Shown: positions 9,788-17,961 of the stretch, one piece after another
Position numbering within the stretch: position 1 is the first letter of the stretch
Layout of the letters: each line of letters opens with the position of its first letter
NCBI GenBank assembly: GCA_964348665.1
Contig: CAYGDP010000022.1
Span: forward strand, 4,698 to 68,697
DNA: 64,000 bases
Direction of reading: 5' to 3'
DNA from: CAYGDP01 sp964348665
GTDB taxonomy: Bacteria; Verrucomicrobiota; Verrucomicrobiia; Palsa-1439; CAYGDP01
Translations under genes and position numbers: made by a program
Notes under the pieces: generated by a model
What the model was told of the DNA's origin: nothing
The model's input: the letters and a program-made list of their open reading frames with translations, nothing else
The model's database searches: none

Positions 9788-10792
9788 TCATTTCGCCTTG
9801 GATGCGCGCCGGCGCATTTTTGTCTCGCCCTTTGGACGCGATTCCACCACACCCATCGCGCGGAATTTTTCGTACCGGGCGCGAAGCAGTTTTTCGGTTT
9901 GGATTTTTTCGAGGGCGGCCAGATTCGTTTCGAGCGAATCCTGTAATAGCTTTGCCGCGCCGTCAAAATCCGCATGCGCCCCGCCAAGCGGTTCGGAAAC
10001 GATATCGTCCACAAGTCCGAGCGATTTTAAGTCTGTCGCGGTAATTTTGAGCGCTTCTGCCGCTTTGGCGCTGGCGGAGCGGTCTTTCCAGAGAATCGCA
10101 GCACAGCCTTCGGGGGTGATGACAGAGTAATAGGCGTTTTCCATGATCAGGACGCGGTCGGCTACGGCGATCCCAAGCGCTCCGCCGCTCCCCCCTTCGC
10201 CAATAATAACGGCGAGGATTGGCGTCGGGAGGATCATCATCTCCCGCAAATTTACAGCGATGGCCTCCGCGATGTGCCGTTCCTCGGCGCCAACGCCGGG
10301 ATAGGCGCCGGGCGTGTCCACAAACGCGATCACCGGCAGCGAAAATTTTGCGGCAAGTTGCATCAACCTCAATGCCTTGCGATAGCCTTCGGGATGCGCG
10401 CTGCCAAAATTTCGGGCGATATTTTCTTTCGTGTCCCTGCCTTTTTGCGTGCCGATGATCAGCACACGGCGGCTGCCAAGTGTGGCGAATCCGCCAATGA
10501 CGGCCCGGTCGTCGGCAAACCGCCGGTCGCCGTGCAGTTCGATGAAATCCGTAAAGACGCGCCCGATGTAATCGAGCGTGTACGGCCGGGACGGATGGCG
10601 CGCAAGCTGGACGCGCTGCCACGGAGTCAGGTTGTCGAAAATCTCGCGCTTGGATTTTTCGACAGCAAGCTCCAGGTCGCGAATGTGGGAAGACTCGTCG
10701 CGGCCGTCCACCTTGGCTTTCTCTCGAAGCTCGTCAATCTGGCGTTCCAGTTCGACGATCGGTTTTTCAAAATCGAGGGCGTGTTGTCTCAT
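9788..10792 (-). CDS. accA: Acetyl-CoA carboxylase carboxyltransferase subunit alpha
   Basis: AccA transfers the carboxyl group from carboxybiotin to acetyl-CoA to make malonyl-CoA, the first step of fatty acid synthesis, together with AccD. The 334 residues cover the whole family: N-terminal DFEKPIVELERQI helix, ARHPSRPYTLDYI, HPEGYRKALRLMQLA, FVDTPGAYPGVGAEERH and GEGGSGGALGIAVAD, with PEGCAAILWKD. The ATG at 10790-10792 gives the standard N-terminus; an alternative ATG at 10820-10822 overlaps the stop of the preceding transpeptidase gene as ATGA and could be the coupled start. It is the last gene of a kinase-transpeptidase-accA operon, an unusual setting for accA. Confidence 0.95.
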   Translation of the reverse strand: MRQHALDFEKPIVELERQIDELREKAKVDGRDESSHIRDLELAVEKSKREIFDNLTPWQRVQLARHPSRPYTLDYIGRVFTDFIELHGDRRFADDRAVIGGFATLGSRRVLIIGTQKGRDTKENIARNFGSAHPEGYRKALRLMQLAAKFSLPVIAFVDTPGAYPGVGAEERHIAEAIAVNLREMMILPTPILAVIIGEGGSGGALGIAVADRVLIMENAYYSVITPEGCAAILWKDRSASAKAAEALKITATDLKSLGLVDDIVSEPLGGAHADFDGAAKLLQDSLETNLAALEKIQTEKLLRARYEKFRAMGVVESRPKGETKMRRRASKAK

Positions 10793-10818
10793 AGGAAAAA
10801 ATATCGTATCTAATCCGA

Positions 10819-11727
10819 TCATTCCACTATTTTTACCGGCGTTTGCCGCGGAAGAATGGTGAAAAGCTCTTCGATGTCGGTGTTGGTCAGGCGGACACAT
10901 CCGCGGCTGCTGTCCTTGCCGATGCTTTCCTTGTCCCATGTGCCGTGAATGCCGTAGTGAGACAAATTGAGCGCGAGCCAGTGGGTTCCGAGGATGTTCT
11001 CCGGATGACCATATGGGATTTCCTTGCCATCGTCGCGCCACCAGGTCGGATTCGCGATGCGGTCGGTCACGACAAACTCCCCAACCGGCGTGCTGTTGGC
11101 CGCCCCGAGTCCGACCTTGTATTCCTTGAAAAACTGGCCGACATCGGAAAGCGTGAGTGTGAATTTGGATTTCTCGACCAAAACAGAAAACTTTGCGCGC
11201 GGAATCCAAAGCCGATCCCCCAGACGTGCGGTGTTGTCCCGCAGGCCGTTGCTTTTGACGATGAGCGCGACAGGCGAGTTGTATTGGGCAGCGATTTTGC
11301 CTAGCGTCTCTCCCGCGCCGACCACGTGTTCGACTTTTTCCGGCGCGGCCGCTTTGGTGGTCAGGAGCGTGATGTTGATCTCGCCCAGGAGCGTTTTCAC
11401 GTCGCCAATCCGATCACTACTCGCGTGGTCGGTCAGAAATTTCCGCAGCGCGTCACGAGCTTCAACGGGTTTGCCTTCCGTTTTCAGCGCCAGGGCGGCG
11501 GCGTATTCGCGTTCGATTTTCTGTTTCACAACAGTTGGATCGGGGGCGAGTGGAGTGGACGATTCCGGTTTCAGGTCGGCTGTTGTATTTTGTATTTGGG
11601 GAAGTTTGCGAGGCGTGGGGCGAGCGACCGGGGTGGATTCGGGCCACGGTTTCCAAAAATGATAGGCCGCGCCGACCACGGCGGCTCCGAGAAAAATGCC
11701 TATGAACCATGTCAGTGAGTTTTTCAT
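10819..11727 (-). CDS. LysM-containing L,D-transpeptidase (YkuD family)
   Basis: Periplasmic or membrane-anchored enzyme that makes 3-3 peptidoglycan cross-links or attaches proteins to the wall. An N-terminal membrane anchor (WFIGIFLGAAVVGAAYHFW) is followed by a Pro-rich linker, a helical segment, a LysM motif (VEHVVGAGETLGKIAAQYN ... LWIP) around residues 150-195, and a YkuD domain with HYGIHGTWD and the catalytic SRGCVRL at the C-terminus. The start codon shares ATGA with the end of the kinase gene upstream, and its own stop overlaps a possible accA start, pointing to translational coupling through the three genes. Confidence 0.93.
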   Translation of the reverse strand: MKNSLTWFIGIFLGAAVVGAAYHFWKPWPESTPVARPTPRKLPQIQNTTADLKPESSTPLAPDPTVVKQKIEREYAAALALKTEGKPVEARDALRKFLTDHASSDRIGDVKTLLGEINITLLTTKAAAPEKVEHVVGAGETLGKIAAQYNSPVALIVKSNGLRDNTARLGDRLWIPRAKFSVLVEKSKFTLTLSDVGQFFKEYKVGLGAANSTPVGEFVVTDRIANPTWWRDDGKEIPYGHPENILGTHWLALNLSHYGIHGTWDKESIGKDSSRGCVRLTNTDIEELFTILPRQTPVKIVE

Positions 11728-12554
11728 CGTGGCTCTGGAGTTTGCAGTGCTTGCAGGTCTCGCACGACGAGACTCATCACAGGGTAGCGAGTCATGAGAT
11801 TCTTGGCAAGACAGGAGCGGATGATCCGGTCGAGTTTGGGGGGGAATTTAGGGTTCACGTCGAGAATTGACGGCGGTTTGTCGAACGCAGTGCCGAATTT
11901 TGCGCGCTGAAACATTTCTTGCGGTGTTCCGCTCCCAAATGGTTTTCGACCTGTCAGCAATTCAAACGCCGTTGCGCCGAACGCAAAAATATCGGCGCGC
12001 TCGTCCGATTTCTGTCCCAACAACACTTCTGGCGCGAGATAGACGGCGGTGCCGGCCAAGGGAAGCTTGATCAGTTTCATCGGACGCGGAAGCGCGAGGT
12101 CAAAGTCAATGATCTTGACGTGTCCCGTTGGCAGCACCAACAGATTTTCCGGCTTGAAGTCCATGTGCAGAAATCCCCGCTCGTGGATGTGCGATAACCC
12201 CGCAGCCATGCTGTAGAGCAAACTCTGTTGCTGCAGAAGTAACTGCTGTTGTCCGTCGTGCAATCGTTCCCGTAAATTCGGCGCGGGAACGTATTCCATC
12301 GCCACCCACGGCAACCCATCCCGCTGTTTGCCCTGGTCATAGTACCGCGGGAAGCTCGGATGATCGAGATGTTCCAATACTTTGCAGCCAAAGTTGAATT
12401 GCCGGAGGTGTATACGCGATCGTAGATGCTGGGGTTGGAGCGCGCGGATGGCGACGGATAGCCCTGATTCGTTGTGCGCGAGAAAAAGGTGCGCCATCCC
12501 GCCTACCGCGACCCGCTCTTGCACGTAATAATTACCGAATTGATTGCTGGACAC
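11724..12554 (-). CDS. Ser/Thr protein kinase-fold protein, probably degenerate
   Basis: A 276-residue single-domain Hanks-type kinase fold, with GTG start at 12552-12554. Recognisable elements are VAVGGMAHLF (glycine loop), HMDFKPENLL (catalytic loop, Asp and Lys kept), IIDFDLA (DFG position), GTAVYLAPE (activation segment end) and DIFAFGATAFELLTG (subdomain IX). Several key positions are altered: the ATP-anchoring Lys of VAIK is Arg37 (VAIR), the alpha-C Glu is Gly56 by alignment, HRD is HMD and DFG is DFD. There is no membrane segment or sensor domain. The gene leads an operon with an L,D-transpeptidase and accA, so a role in envelope control is plausible. It may bind but not transfer phosphate. 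Confidence 0.85.
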   Translation of the reverse strand: MSSNQFGNYYVQERVAVGGMAHLFLAHNESGLSVAIRALQPQHLRSRIHLRQFNFGCKVLEHLDHPSFPRYYDQGKQRDGLPWVAMEYVPAPNLRERLHDGQQQLLLQQQSLLYSMAAGLSHIHERGFLHMDFKPENLLVLPTGHVKIIDFDLALPRPMKLIKLPLAGTAVYLAPEVLLGQKSDERADIFAFGATAFELLTGRKPFGSGTPQEMFQRAKFGTAFDKPPSILDVNPKFPPKLDRIIRSCLAKNLMTRYPVMSLVVRDLQALQTPEPR

Positions 12555-12668
12555 GAAAACGGATGTTACATCGTTGCGGCGCGCATGTCAAAGAGAGACC
12601 GCATGTTTCGACACAATCAAAGTTTTCATTTGCAAGTCGCTAAAAACGTCTTAGGTTGATACAAGTTT

Positions 12669-13967
12669 ATGAACCGTTACGGGTTTCTTGCGTGGTTGGC
12701 GCTGGCGACAGTGACCGGGCAAACGGGGGAATTGGACGATTACCTCGCGCGACCGGAACCGGATTTTCGCTGGGAATTACGACGCAAGACGAAAACCGCC
12801 GATGGCATACTCTATGAGATTCGGTTTGTCTCGCAAAATTGGCGGGACTATCGTTGGACGCATCACCTTTGGGTCTATCGTCCGAAGAAAGTCGAGTTTC
12901 CACAGACGCCGGTTCTTTGTGTTCACGGTGGCGGTCCAAGGGACGCGCACACCGATTATGGCTTTCACATGGCCAATAGCACCGGCGCGATTTTTGCCAC
13001 TCTCTACGATGTTCCTAATCAGCCTCTCTTCGATGGATTGGTGGAGGATGACCTGATCGCTCACACGCTCGACAAAGCTATATTGACCAAGGATTCTAGT
13101 TGGCCATTGCTTCTTCCGATGACTAAGGCCGCCACCAAAGCGATGGATGTCATCCAAGCTTTCTCCCAGCAAGAATGGAAAACTAAGACGGATGGATTTG
13201 TAGTAACCGGTGCCAGCAAACGAGGTTGGACGACATGGCTGGTTGCCGCGCATGATAACCGCGTGAAAGCGATTGTTCCGTGGGTCTATGACAACCTCAA
13301 TATTTCCGATCAAATGAAACATCAGGTCGAATCCTGGGGTGATTATAGCGACAAAATCATGCAATATACCCGCCGCAACTTGCAGGTGCGGCTGCGAGCC
13401 AAGGAAGGCGTTCCGGTCGGCAAACTCATCGACCCGTATGCGTATCGCAATCGTCTCCAACTCCCGAAGCTGATCGTCAATGGGACAAACGACCCGTATT
13501 GGACACTGGACGCTCTTAATCTCTATTGGACAGATTTGCCGGGAGAAAAATATGTTCTTTATGTTCCCAATGCCGGTCATGATCTCGATGATGATCTGCG
13601 TCGTGCGTCCCAGTCCACGAGCGCTTTTTACCGCCATGTTGTCGGTGGAGAGCCGTGGCCTAAGTTGGAATGGAAACACGGCCAGTCGGTCCGTAATCTC
13701 CGCCTGACTGTTACCGCAGTTCACGTTCCGGAAGCGCGTGCCGCTCGGCTCTGGGTTGCTCATTCGCCAGGAAAAGACTTTCGCGCGGCCAATTGGGAAT
13801 CGTCAAATCTTCCATGGATCCATAGCGAAGATGGCATGGTTACGTATCAGGACGAGATTCTCAAACCTGCTAGCGGTCGTGTCGCCTTGTTCGCCGAACT
13901 GGAGTATGAATCGAACGGCCAACCATTCTATTTATCCACGTCCATCCGAATTGCCGGCAAAAAATGA
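12669..13967 (+). CDS. PhoPQ-activated pathogenicity-related (PqaA-like) secreted protein, copy 1
   Basis: A 432-residue alpha/beta-hydrolase-fold protein of the PhoPQ-regulated family. A short signal peptide (FLAWLALATVTGQTG) is followed by LDDYLARPEPDFRWEL, the family opening. VLCVHGGGP is the oxyanion strand, FVVTGASKRGWTTWL carries the likely nucleophile Ser, and VPNAGHDLDDD the likely catalytic His. LIVNGTNDPYWTLDALN resembles the acid-residue loop. It is followed 65 bases later by a close paralogue at 14033-15334, and the two share blocks such as GASKRGWTTWL and DDLIAHT. Members in Verrucomicrobia are usually secreted; the substrate is unknown. Confidence 0.88.
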   Translation: MNRYGFLAWLALATVTGQTGELDDYLARPEPDFRWELRRKTKTADGILYEIRFVSQNWRDYRWTHHLWVYRPKKVEFPQTPVLCVHGGGPRDAHTDYGFHMANSTGAIFATLYDVPNQPLFDGLVEDDLIAHTLDKAILTKDSSWPLLLPMTKAATKAMDVIQAFSQQEWKTKTDGFVVTGASKRGWTTWLVAAHDNRVKAIVPWVYDNLNISDQMKHQVESWGDYSDKIMQYTRRNLQVRLRAKEGVPVGKLIDPYAYRNRLQLPKLIVNGTNDPYWTLDALNLYWTDLPGEKYVLYVPNAGHDLDDDLRRASQSTSAFYRHVVGGEPWPKLEWKHGQSVRNLRLTVTAVHVPEARAARLWVAHSPGKDFRAANWESSNLPWIHSEDGMVTYQDEILKPASGRVALFAELEYESNGQPFYLSTSIRIAGKK

Positions 13968-14032
13968 TCGCCCCGTCGTGACAAGATTTTTTGTTTGCTA
14001 GACGCTCGAAAAAGCCTGACGATGTCCTCCCT

Positions 14033-15334
14033 ATGAATAATTTGTTATTTCCCTTCATTGTCTTCGTCGTCGCGGCATCCTCTTTTTCCGCTGATCCCTT
14101 CACCGATTATATCGCTCGTCCGGAATCGGAGTATCGATGGGAATTGCGCAGCAAGTCAGAAACTCCCGATGGCACGCTCTACAATCTCCACTTTACCTCG
14201 CAAGTTTGGCAGGAGATTCGATGGGAACATGAACTCCAAGTTTTTCGACCCAAAAAAGTCGAGTTTCCCGCTTGCGCGATGCTGCTTATCACCGGCGGCA
14301 ATCCGCGCCCCGACCGCGAGGCGTATGGGTTCCGATTCGCGAATGCTGCCAGCAGTCTCTTCGTTACGCTCTACAACGTCCCGAACCAGCCGCTTTTCGG
14401 CACTCTCAAGGAAGACGATCTCATCGCGCATACGTTCACCAAGACCATTGAAACCAAAGACCCAACTTGGCCGCTGCTGCTTCCGATGACCAAATCGGCC
14501 GTGAAAGCGATGGATGTTGTTCAAGCCTTCGCACAACAGGAATGGAAAGAAAAACTCGACGGCTTCGTCGTCACCGGTGCCAGCAAACGGGGCTGGACCA
14601 CGTGGCTTACCGCCGCGCACGACAAACGCGTGAAAGCGATCGCGCCGATGGTGTATGACAACTTGAATCTCACCAAACAAATGCCGCATCAGCTCGAATC
14701 CTTCGGCGGGTACAGCGAGAAAATCGAGGATTACACGCGCCGCCAACTCCAGACGCAACTCGCCACCGAGGAAGGCAAAAAGTTGAGTTCCCTCGTGGAT
14801 CCGTATACCTACCGCGACCGGCTCACGATGCCCAAATTGATCCTCAACGGCACCAACGACCGCTACTGGGCGCTCGACTCTCTCAATTTCTACTGGAGCG
14901 ATCTGCCCGGTGAAAAACTTGTCCTCTACGTCCCCAATGCCGGTCACGATCTTCGCGACGACCTGAACCGACGCATCGCCTCCATCGTTGCGTTCTACCG
15001 GCAGGTCGCTGGCAAACAAGAGCTGCCGAAACTCAAGTGGATGTCGAGTGAGGAGAACGGCAAACTGCGGCTGACCGTTCAGGCGGCCAGTGCCGTCAAA
15101 CAACAAGCGGCACTCTGGGTCGCTCGCTCCAACACAAAGGATTTTCGTGATGCAAAATGGGAATCAAGTTCGTTATCTGGTGTGAATGACGCAATTGGCG
15201 ATGTCACCTATAACAGCTGGGTGGACAAACCAGCCACAGGCTACTTTGCTTTCTTTGCCGAGTTGACCTTTGAGCAAAATGGCCAGCCCTACTATTTATC
15301 CACGCAAATCCAAATCATTGGAGCAAAACCATGA
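14033..15334 (+). CDS. PhoPQ-activated pathogenicity-related (PqaA-like) secreted protein, copy 2
   Basis: Paralogue of the preceding gene, 433 residues from the ATG at 14033, which gives a clean signal peptide (LLFPFIVFVVAASSFSA); the frame is open 14 codons further upstream. It opens with FTDYIARPESEYRWEL and keeps FVVTGASKRGWTTWL, LILNGTNDRYWALDSLN and VPNAGHDLRDD, so the predicted catalytic residues are intact. Codon choice differs strongly from copy 1, so this is an old duplication. Its stop overlaps the start of the Gfo/Idh/MocA gene as ATGA, which places the three in one operon. Confidence 0.9.
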   Translation: MNNLLFPFIVFVVAASSFSADPFTDYIARPESEYRWELRSKSETPDGTLYNLHFTSQVWQEIRWEHELQVFRPKKVEFPACAMLLITGGNPRPDREAYGFRFANAASSLFVTLYNVPNQPLFGTLKEDDLIAHTFTKTIETKDPTWPLLLPMTKSAVKAMDVVQAFAQQEWKEKLDGFVVTGASKRGWTTWLTAAHDKRVKAIAPMVYDNLNLTKQMPHQLESFGGYSEKIEDYTRRQLQTQLATEEGKKLSSLVDPYTYRDRLTMPKLILNGTNDRYWALDSLNFYWSDLPGEKLVLYVPNAGHDLRDDLNRRIASIVAFYRQVAGKQELPKLKWMSSEENGKLRLTVQAASAVKQQAALWVARSNTKDFRDAKWESSSLSGVNDAIGDVTYNSWVDKPATGYFAFFAELTFEQNGQPYYLSTQIQIIGAKP

Positions 15335-16632
15335 ATGAACCATCGAAAGTGACCCGTCGCGAGTTTATCAAAACCACCGCTGGCGGCGCTCTCGCGCTCG
15401 GCGCTGCACAGGCCGGTTGGACGCGCGAGATCGGCCCCAATGACCGTGTCAACGTCGGTGTCATCGGCGTCGGTGGTATGGGATATTTTCACTGCGACGA
15501 ACTCGTCAATCGTCGCAAAGACAAGGCCGATATCGAGATCATCGGTGTCTGCGATGTGTATGAGAAACGCAAGAAAGCTGCCACCGAAAAGACCGGCGCA
15601 AAAGCGTATCATGATCATCGCGAATTGCTCGCCCGTCCCGACCTCGACGCCGTCGTGATTGCATCCCCCGATCATTGGCATGCGCCAATGGCGATTGATG
15701 CAATGCGCGCGGGCAAGGATGTTTATCTGCAAAAGCCGATGACGCTCACGTTCAGCGAGGCGAAAGAAGTCGTTCGCGTCGCTCGCGAAACGAAACGCAT
15801 CGTGCAAATCGGCGCGCAAGGTTCCTCGGATGACCTGAATTGGCAGGCGCGCAAGGCGATCCAAGACGGTCATATCGGCAAGGTTGTCTGGTCGCAAGCA
15901 ACCTACTGCCGTAACTCGCGCGAGGGCGAGTTCAATTGGCCGATCGACAAGGATGCCTCCCCAAAAAACATTGATTGGACTCGGTGGCTCGGGCATGCTC
16001 CCAAAGTCCCGTGGAATCCCGACCGGTTTTTTAATTTCCGGAAATACTGGGACTATTCCGGCGGTATCGTTACCGATTTGCTCTACCACAGTCTTACCGA
16101 GCTTTCGACGGCGCTCGGCCGCGAATTTCCGTGGCGCGTGGTCAGCACCGGCGGCATCTGGTTGCAAAAAGACGGCCGCGAAATTCCCGACACGGTCATG
16201 GTTTCCGTGGATTATCCAACCGAGCATTCTGTCAATATGCCCATCTGCATGGCCAACGAACAAGGGGTGCCGAAAATGATCCGAGGTCATACCGGCACGA
16301 TTCATTTCGGCGACGGCCACATCCGCATCGTGGGCGATGGACCATTCCGCGACGAATTCAAAGCCAAGCATGGTCAAGACGAGATGCGAGTGAATTCCCA
16401 GCCGCGTGAGGATCACATGAGCAACTTCCTGCGGTGCGTCCGCAGCCGGGACGCTTCGCAACTCCATTTGCCCGTCGAAGACGGCTATCGCATCATGACC
16501 GCCATCTACATGGCCGTGCTGTCCTATCGGCTGAACAAAATGCTCTTTTTCGATTCTGCACGCGAAGCGATTGTGGACTCCCCGCCGGTAGCCTCGGCGC
16601 CAATCCGCGACCCGCGCGGTTTGCGGCGATGA
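15331..16632 (+). CDS. Tat-exported Gfo/Idh/MocA family oxidoreductase
   Basis: NAD(P)-dependent sugar or inositol dehydrogenase-like protein of 433 residues. The N-terminus carries a twin-arginine signal (VTRREFIKTTAGGALALGAA), so it is predicted to be exported already folded with its cofactor. The Rossmann motif is VGVIGVGGMG; the EKP motif of the family appears as LQKPMTLT, a Glu to Gln change; DHWHAPMA and the C-terminal substrate domain (GGIVTDLLYHSL) follow. The start overlaps the stop of the PqaA-like gene as ATGA. Exported members of this family are abundant in PVC bacteria and are linked to glycan breakdown; the substrate here is unknown. Confidence 0.92.
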   Translation: MNEPSKVTRREFIKTTAGGALALGAAQAGWTREIGPNDRVNVGVIGVGGMGYFHCDELVNRRKDKADIEIIGVCDVYEKRKKAATEKTGAKAYHDHRELLARPDLDAVVIASPDHWHAPMAIDAMRAGKDVYLQKPMTLTFSEAKEVVRVARETKRIVQIGAQGSSDDLNWQARKAIQDGHIGKVVWSQATYCRNSREGEFNWPIDKDASPKNIDWTRWLGHAPKVPWNPDRFFNFRKYWDYSGGIVTDLLYHSLTELSTALGREFPWRVVSTGGIWLQKDGREIPDTVMVSVDYPTEHSVNMPICMANEQGVPKMIRGHTGTIHFGDGHIRIVGDGPFRDEFKAKHGQDEMRVNSQPREDHMSNFLRCVRSRDASQLHLPVEDGYRIMTAIYMAVLSYRLNKMLFFDSAREAIVDSPPVASAPIRDPRGLRR

Positions 16633-16661
16633 GGGTACTTGTATTCACCATTTCGGATGAA

Positions 16662-17609
16662 TTATAGCGGAGTGGCCGATGTTTGCCGGAATAATTTATT
16701 TACTTCCGCCCGCGTTGGCAGCGACGCAATCGCGCCTCTCCCGCGCAGTTTCAGTTCGGCGGTCATTTGACCCAGCCGGGCGGCGGCGAAAGAATCGAGT
16801 CCGTGCGTGAGTCCGTGCAGAAACGCGCCGTTGAATGCGTCACCCGCTCCCGTTGTGTCCACAACTCGGACGTTTTTTCGAGCGGTAATCCACCGAATCA
16901 TACCTTTTGCTCCAACGCAGACTCCTCGCTTGCCACATTTGACGGCGATGATGCTCGTGCCGTGGTTCCAGAAAAATCGCACGACTGCTTCGGGGTTCGA
17001 AAGACCAAGTAACGGCACGGTGTCGCTCGGAGCGCTCGGGAGCGCGATATTCACATACGGCAATACTTCACCAAGAGCCCAACGAGCGGCGTGGATCGGC
17101 CAGAGTTTGAGACGGAGATTCGGATCGAACGCCACGAGCAGATCGTTCCGCTTGGCCAGTTGAAACGCTTTCCGCACGGTGGCGCGTCCGGTCGGCGAGA
17201 TTGCTTGGCTGATCCCAGTCGCGTAAACCATTTTGGATTGATTCAGGTATTTCTCGGAAATATCGCACGGTTGGAGCGTGCTGGCGGCGCTGCCTTGGCG
17301 GAAGTAGGTAAACTGACGTTCGCCGCGCTTGTCCAGCGCGATAAAGTATACGCCGTTAAAACCTTTCTTGAGTCGCACTTGGGAGATTTCGAGCCGTTCC
17401 CGACGCCAACTTGTTTCCAGAAAATCGGCGAACGGATCGTCGCCGAGCTTGGTGATCCATCCGACGCGGCTGCCTAAACGTGCGGCGGCAATGGCACAAT
17501 TGACCGCGTCGCCACCGAAGGATTTCGTGAACGTTTTGGCGTCGGAAAGTTTTCCGTCGCAGAAAAACTCGACCATGCATTCGCCGATGGAGATGAGATC
17601 GAGATTCAC
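16662..17609 (-). CDS. PfkB-family sugar kinase (2-keto-3-deoxygluconate kinase-like)
   Basis: Cytosolic carbohydrate kinase of 315 residues. It begins ISIGECMVEFF, has the substrate-side FGGDAVNCAIAAARLG near residues 33-48, and ends with the catalytic DTTGAGDAFNGAFLHG of PfkB signature 2. The pattern is closest to KdgK or fructokinase-type members, but specificity inside the family cannot be read from motifs alone. It stands alone on the minus strand, divergent from the small zinc-ribbon gene at 17720. Confidence 0.88.
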   Translation of the reverse strand: MNLDLISIGECMVEFFCDGKLSDAKTFTKSFGGDAVNCAIAAARLGSRVGWITKLGDDPFADFLETSWRRERLEISQVRLKKGFNGVYFIALDKRGERQFTYFRQGSAASTLQPCDISEKYLNQSKMVYATGISQAISPTGRATVRKAFQLAKRNDLLVAFDPNLRLKLWPIHAARWALGEVLPYVNIALPSAPSDTVPLLGLSNPEAVVRFFWNHGTSIIAVKCGKRGVCVGAKGMIRWITARKNVRVVDTTGAGDAFNGAFLHGLTHGLDSFAAARLGQMTAELKLRGRGAIASLPTRAEVNKLFRQTSATPL

Positions 17610-17702
17610 GATGCAAGAATAGGGAAGTCGTGAGGATGAGGCCAGTTTTCTTTTCTTGACGAGGGGTGAAGGCAGGGCTAGGATGCGCGCGAACTTTCAT
17701 TG

Positions 17703-17714
17703 AAGGAGGTGATC
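17703..17714 (+). promoter_or_regulatory. Extended Shine-Dalgarno sequence
   Basis: AAGGAGGTGATC, twelve bases fully complementary to the usual bacterial 16S rRNA 3' tail, ends five bases before the ATG at 17720. Most genes in this window have weak or no Shine-Dalgarno signals, so this one stands out and predicts very strong initiation. Confidence 0.85.
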
Positions 17715-17719
17715 TAGCG

Positions 17720-17866
17720 ATGGCAGAAGGTTATTGTGTGAAGTGCAAAGCGAAAAGCGAGATTCAGGACGGCAAGGAAGTGACCATGAAAAACGGACGC
17801 AAGGCCTTAAAAGGCAAATGCGCCAAGTGCGGCACGGGGATGTTCAAGATTCTGGGCAATAAGTAG
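17720..17866 (+). CDS. Small DUF5679-like zinc-ribbon protein
   Basis: A 48-residue protein with two CxxC knuckles: GYCVKCKAKSE near the N-terminus and KGKCAKCGTGMFKI near the C-terminus, a complete minimal zinc ribbon. The region between is basic (KNGRKALKGK). The start is fixed by a twelve-base Shine-Dalgarno sequence at 17703-17714, and a strong hairpin terminator follows, so it is a short, probably highly expressed single-gene transcript. Similar proteins are widespread in Chloroflexi, Verrucomicrobia and candidate phyla. A nucleic-acid or ribosome-associated role is possible but unproven. Confidence 0.88.
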   Translation: MAEGYCVKCKAKSEIQDGKEVTMKNGRKALKGKCAKCGTGMFKILGNK

Positions 17867-17892
17867 CATCTGGGATTGCCAAACGGATTTGG

Positions 17893-17926
17893 AAGCGCCC
17901 CGAGCGTGGTACGCCTCGGGGCGTTT
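17893..17926 (+). terminator. Rho-independent terminator after the zinc-ribbon gene
   Basis: AAGCGCCCCGAG at 17893-17904 pairs with CTCGGGGCGTTT at 17915-17926 (one G-U), a 12-base stem with a ten-base loop. The T-run is only three bases, so it may be moderate in strength. It separates the small gene from the NDPK-like gene at 17962. Confidence 0.7.
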
Positions 17927-17961
17927 GCCCATAAACCAGTATAAATGATGGTAAGTGAATC

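Noticed and set aside
10823..11209. Upstream extension of the accA frame
   Set aside because: Overlaps the L,D-transpeptidase gene; AccA similarity begins at the ATG near 10792.
14156..15106. 316-codon minus-strand frame, and a similar one at 12777-13763
   Set aside because: Both are antisense to the PqaA-like genes and mirror each other only because the sense genes are paralogues.
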